Shown piece after piece: positions 29,425 through 33,154 of a stretch of 33,154 bases of DNA. The notes under the pieces were generated by a model. That model was not told where the DNA came from, did no database searches, and saw only the letters and a program-made list of their open reading frames with translations. The number at the start of each line of letters is the position of its first letter. The stretch's first letter is position 1. The position numbers and the translations under genes are program-made. Origin of the DNA: an uncultured Bacilli bacterium (GTDB lineage: Bacteria; Bacillota_I; Bacilli_A; RF39; UBA660); NCBI GenBank assembly GCA_947629815.1, contig CANRFG010000013.1, positions 1 to 33,154 on the forward strand. Reading direction: 5' to 3'.

Positions 29425-29700
29425 TTATTCCTCCACTAATTCAAAATAGCCTTCTTTAAAAGCACGACTGAAATGCGTTATAAAGTATAAAGTCATTGTT
29501 TCATTCTCTTTTGATGGTTTACTAATTTTAACTGGACTAGATTTTCCACTTCCACTTTTTAATTGAAGTGTGTGTTCTTCATCAGATACTCTTAAAGTTG
29601 TTTCTTTTTCTCCTCTTACTTTTGCTACTTTTTCATCATCAACAAAAATGTTATATGCCTCAAAAATCCCCTGTAATTGCACTTTTACAATTATTTCCAT
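29425..29700 (-). CDS. Small beta-rich hypothetical protein
   Basis: 91 aa; GGAGG RBS; stop codon adjacent to the next gene's start (operon). Confidence 0.6.
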   Translation of the reverse strand: MEIIVKVQLQGIFEAYNIFVDDEKVAKVRGEKETTLRVSDEEHTLQLKSGSGKSSPVKISKPSKENETMTLYFITHFSRAFKEGYFELVEE

Positions 29701-29722
29701 ATACGTTTTACCTCCTATACAT

Positions 29723-29772
29723 ATAATTATTATATACTTTTTTTAGAATAAGGTCAACGAACAAACGACCAA
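29723..29772 (-). promoter_or_regulatory. Promoter/operator copy A (TTGACC-17-TATAAT; GGTC-N11-GACC at 29752-29770)
   Basis: 44/50 identical to copy B; lies between the divergent XRE gene and the cargo operon. Confidence 0.75.
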
Positions 29773-29812
29773 ATATTTTGTCAAAAACTGAGATAATTAT
29801 ATTGGCGATAAT

Positions 29813-30052
29813 ATGGACAAGAGAGATGAAAATTATATTTATTATATATTTGGGCAAAATCTTAAAAAACAAAGGAAATTAAAAGGACTAACTCAAGAGC
29901 AATTAGCAGATTTAAGCACTTACAATGTCGGTTTTATTAAGAACTTAGAAAGTAAAAAAGTTCATCAAACTGCAAGTATGGGTACGGCTTATAAATTTGC
30001 TCAAATATTAGAAATACATATTACAAAATTATTTGAAGATTTAGATGAATAA
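29813..30052 (+). CDS. XRE-family HTH regulator
   Basis: FGQNLKKQRKLKGLTQEQLADLSTYNVGFIKNLESKKVHQ. Confidence 0.92.
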   Translation: MDKRDENYIYYIFGQNLKKQRKLKGLTQEQLADLSTYNVGFIKNLESKKVHQTASMGTAYKFAQILEIHITKLFEDLDE

Positions 30053-30096
30053 AAAAAAATATTACAATATTAATTTCTTTGTAATATTTTTTTTTG
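30052..30096. terminator. Bidirectional terminator between convergent genes
   Basis: AAAAAATATTACAA...TTGTAATATTTTTTTTT. Confidence 0.65.
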
Positions 30097-30486
30097 CCCT
30101 TTTAATATTAGTAAATAAAGTTTTTCATTAATTTGCTCAACTTGAGATGACCAATTAATATTATAAACTTCATTTGTATTATCACTTAGATAGACTATTG
30201 CACTTTCAACAGTATTGTGAGAAAGATAGTCAATTGTAAACTTACCTAATGCAATATTATCTAATTCAAAACAAATATAACCTATTACTTTATTACTATT
30301 ATCATCAATACCATAAAAATTGAATGAATGTATTTCCGATATAGGTATTTTTATTCCGCCTAGTTCGTATATAATTGATATATTATCTACGGAAGGAGAC
30401 ATTTTTTTGATTATTTTTTCCTTTTTTTCCGTTAAGTTATTTGTAAGTTTGTTTAAATTATCAATTTTCTCGTATAAACTAATCAT
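30070..30486 (-). CDS. Hypothetical coiled-coil protein
   Basis: 138 aa; SLYEKIDNLNKLTNNLTEKKEKIIKKM N-terminal heptads. Confidence 0.5.
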   Translation of the reverse strand: MISLYEKIDNLNKLTNNLTEKKEKIIKKMSPSVDNISIIYELGGIKIPISEIHSFNFYGIDDNSNKVIGYICFELDNIALGKFTIDYLSHNTVESAIVYLSDNTNEVYNINWSSQVEQINEKLYLLILKGQKKILQRN

Positions 30487-30785
30487 TTTATTGTCCTTTT
30501 TATCTAATCAATTAAATATATAGAGAAGTTAATATAAAAAGGATGAATTCTTATTTGAAATCATACTTATTAACAAAATAATTAATTCTTCAAAAATACT
30601 TGAAATTTACCACTTTCTTATTAATTAATGTATTTATATTGATTAACACTTAAAACCCCTTTATTCCCCAAATAAGCATTGAATAATCACGAATATTGTT
30701 ATTAATCATAAATTTAACTTTTATTTATTTATAATTATTCTAAAGTTTCTCACTTAATTTTAATGTTAAAACTATCTAAAAAAAA

Positions 30786-30818
30786 TTCTAGTAATATATA
30801 TTAATAATCAAGTTAATA
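30786..30818. repeat. 33-bp direct repeat, copy 1 (downstream of rep)
   Basis: TTCTAGTAATATATATTAATAATCAAGTTAATA. Confidence 0.9.
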
Positions 30819-30863
30819 ATAGCACTTACATTAACCATTAAAATTATATATATTAAATCAAAT

Positions 30864-30893
30864 AAAAAAAAGAAAGTACATTTAATACTTTCT
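30864..30893 (-). terminator. Terminator of rep
   Basis: minus strand AGAAAGTATTAAATGTACTTTCTTTTTTTT, overlapping the ORF end. Confidence 0.65.
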
Positions 30894-31799
30894 ATTCATA
30901 TTATAATATTCGTATTTAATAATATTATCAAACTTAGTGTCATTATAAGTTATTTTAAGTGTTTTTGAATAAGTAGGTGGTCGAAAATCTACTTTTTCTT
31001 TTACCTTTGAATACATTAAATACTCTTTTGTAGGTGGTCTTATACCTCTGGACTTTCTAATAATATTAAACTTAGGTGGGTATAGCGATAATCTAGCACC
31101 CTTTACAAAATATTTTGGTTTTTCTAAAGGTTTCCCATCTATTTCTAAAACTTCCTTAATATCGCTATCATAAAATTCAATATTATTTTCTTTTGCTTCT
31201 TCTAATTCCATATCTCCAAGATGAGAAGTAAAATATAAACCTAGGTTTGTTATATTTTCTATCTTCTTTGTTTTAGTAAAGCCATGTCCCCACATTTCTT
31301 CTATTTCTTTATTTGGTATATATGGTGCCTTTTTATTGAATATAAATATAATATGACTATGCCAAGCCCCTCTTCCTTGAGGTTCACAAACCATAATATA
31401 TTCTACTTGGCCATATTTATATCTAAACCTTTTAATAAACTTATCATTGTCTAAATATAATTGTTTGGTATCGGTCATATTTTCTTTATAAGTTAAAGTT
31501 ACCCATTTACACTTTTTAATATCAACAACGTTAGTGTTAATATAATCACGTATTTTCTTAAGTGTTTTTGATATTGCTTGTTTACTCTCTGAACGGTTTT
31601 TAATCTTTTTTCTTTCTTTTACTTCTAAAGTATAAAGATTTAAATACTTATTATCATCTAGCCATTTTATAGGAAACTTATTATTAGTATTCATATATTT
31701 AACATAACAAACTTCATACTGTTTACCCATTGTTTTTAAACTTACTAAAGAACTAGGTGGAATATTAATATTCTTTATTCTTTCAAATTTAACGCTCAC
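30882..31799 (-). CDS. HUH-type rolling-circle replication initiator (Rep)
   Basis: KWVTLTY (motif 1), EPQGRGAWHSHIIFIF (HxH, motif 2), NLGLYFTSHLG (candidate catalytic Tyr motif). Confidence 0.8.
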   Translation of the reverse strand: MSVKFERIKNINIPPSSLVSLKTMGKQYEVCYVKYMNTNNKFPIKWLDDNKYLNLYTLEVKERKKIKNRSESKQAISKTLKKIRDYINTNVVDIKKCKWVTLTYKENMTDTKQLYLDNDKFIKRFRYKYGQVEYIMVCEPQGRGAWHSHIIFIFNKKAPYIPNKEIEEMWGHGFTKTKKIENITNLGLYFTSHLGDMELEEAKENNIEFYDSDIKEVLEIDGKPLEKPKYFVKGARLSLYPPKFNIIRKSRGIRPPTKEYLMYSKVKEKVDFRPPTYSKTLKITYNDTKFDNIIKYEYYNMNRKY

Positions 31800-31962
31800 A
31801 TCTAATTCCTTTAACTAAGTTTTTACTCTTTAACACCCCCTTATCTCTAAAAAGTTTCTTTTTCTTTTTCATTTCTTCTCCTTTAAACTGAAACAAAACA
31901 AACGAAACTAATTTGTTTTGCTAACTATAATATACTGTTTACAATAATTTATTGAGTAAATT

Positions 31963-31995
31963 TTCTAGTAATATATATTAATAATCAAGTTAATA
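31963..31995. repeat. 33-bp direct repeat, copy 2 (upstream of rep)
   Basis: identical TTCTAGTAATATATATTAATAATCAAGTTAATA. Confidence 0.9.
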
Positions 31996-32087
31996 TATAG
32001 AGAATTTCATCGAAAATTACGTAAAAAAAATAAAATGTTAGTTAATGTGTTTTACCTTATACCCTTTATTTATAAGGCTTTTAATGT

Positions 32088-32130
32088 GTCATAAGTTTTG
32101 TATTAGAACAGGTGGAATGCCTGAAATGAC
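32088..32130. other. attR
   Basis: GTCATAAGTTTTGTATTAGAACA|GG|TGGAATGCCTGAAATG: element half followed by chromosomal half. Confidence 0.85.
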
Positions 32131-32674
32131 ATTAGAGTGGATTTTAACACAAAATGGATTAGATGTTAAAAAAGATGTCAATATTGATACAAGCATAGCT
32201 TTTGCATCAATGAGTGGAGCATTTATAGGTGGAACAGGTGATTTTGTTTCTTTATTTGAACCTAATGCTTTACAATTAGAAAAAGAAGGTTATGGATATG
32301 TTGTAGCTTCTTTAGGAGAACTAGGAGGAATTGTTCCTTATACTTCTTATAATACTAAATTAAGTTATTTACAAAATAATCCAGATGTTATAGAAGGATT
32401 TACAAAAGCCATTCAAAAGGGATTAGACTATGTTCATACCCATGATTCTAAAGAATTAGCTGAGTTAATGATAGACTATTTCCCAGATATTTCTAAAAAT
32501 GATTTAGAAGTAATAATTCAAAGATATAAAGATATAGATTCATGGTTTACTACTACATATATAACAGAAGAAAATTTTAATCATATACAAGAAATAGCTG
32601 AAAATGCTGGACAATTAGATGTAAGAGCACCATATGATAAGTTAGTAAATAATGAATACTCAAAAGAACAATAA
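32111..32674 (+). pseudogene. 3' fragment of the ABC substrate-binding protein (track ORF 32045 has a spurious element-derived N-terminus)
   Basis: GGMPEMTLEWILTQNGLDVKKDVNIDTS... continues the 5' fragment in frame. Confidence 0.93.
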
Positions 32675-33086
32675 AATTTTAGAAATTAATGATTTAAGAA
32701 AAATCTATCATACAAAAAAGGATGAAATACTTGCTGTTGATAGTTTTTCTGCATATCTTTCAGATGGTGAATTTATAGCTATAGTTGGTCCAAGTGGGTG
32801 TGGTAAAAGTACAATTTTATCAATACTTTCAGGACTAGAAAGCAAATCAGCAGGGGAAATTAAATTAAAAGAAGATAAAAAAATAGGTTATATGCTACAA
32901 CAAGATGCATTATTTGATTTTAGGACAGTTTTAGATAATTGTTTATTGGGATTAGAAATTAATGGTACTTTAAATGAGGAGAACAAAAATTTTGTATTAA
33001 ATTTGCTTAATACATATGGACTTAAAGATTTTGTAAATAGTTACCCTAATACTTTATCAGGAGGTATGAGACAGAGGGTTGGATGA
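32652..33086 (+). pseudogene. ABC transporter ATP-binding protein (SsuB/TauB-like), truncated right after the signature motif
   Basis: VGPSGCGKSTILSILSG Walker A, MLQQDALFDFRTVLDN, LSGGMRQRV then G-stop; no Walker B. Confidence 0.9.
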
Positions 33087-33154
33087 ATACTGTGTACACA
33101 CAAAAATAGTAACAATTAAGTAAGTAACTTATAACTAAAAATAGAAAGATAGAG

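Larger units (their letters stand above)
21985..32112. mobile_element. ~10.13-kb large-serine-recombinase integrative element (HUH Rep-encoding, IME-like) inserted in the ABC SBP gene
   Basis: shared GG core at both ends; flank fusion restores an in-frame ORF; element ends are imperfect 23-bp inverted repeats; recombinase gene adjacent to the left end. Confidence 0.95.

Noticed and set aside
32045-32110. Start of track ORF 32045 (MCFTLYPLFIRLLMCHKFCIRT)
   Set aside because: Element-derived attR sequence read in frame; not a genuine N-terminus.
21985-32112. CRISPR array, T4SS, antibiotic-resistance or restriction genes inside the element
   Set aside because: Looked for; no repeat-spacer pattern and no recognisable motifs of these systems.

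Overview
AT-rich, low-GC Bacillota (probably spore-forming) chromosome window. About 1-21.5 kb is an ordinary backbone: spoIID-spoIIQ-spoIIID-mbl synteny, a BRO/DinD-like gene with an SOS-type promoter, DUF421, NUDIX, FemX-like, SDR, lgt, DUF4190, a thermonuclease, two DHHW(AlgX/J-like)+MBOAT gene pairs flanking typA/bipA, tRNA-His(GUG), a cotJA-cotJB fusion plus cotJC, and ddl. From 21.5 kb to the end lies an SsuA/NMT1-type ABC transporter operon that is interrupted twice. (1) A ~10.13-kb serine-integrase element (about 21985-32112) splits the substrate-binding-protein gene. Joining the flanks at a shared GG dinucleotide (21985-21986 and 32111-32112) restores one in-frame 330-codon ORF. Joining the element ends instead gives a near-palindromic attP (19/23 bp arm match around GG). 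(2) The next gene, the ATPase, loses homology abruptly inside its LSGGMRQRV signature motif at ~33081, about 70 bp before the window ends, which suggests a second independent insertion. The 10-kb element encodes a large serine recombinase, a small resolvase-family recombinase, a HUH-type Rep flanked by exact 33-bp direct repeats, a Zn-finger/DUF4314/DUF2958 protein, a candidate oriT-like GC-rich hairpin region, and a cargo module. In that module two promoters share a 50-bp operator/promoter block next to a divergent XRE regulator and drive predicted membrane/envelope proteins of unknown function. All functional statements come from reading motifs by eye; no searches were run.
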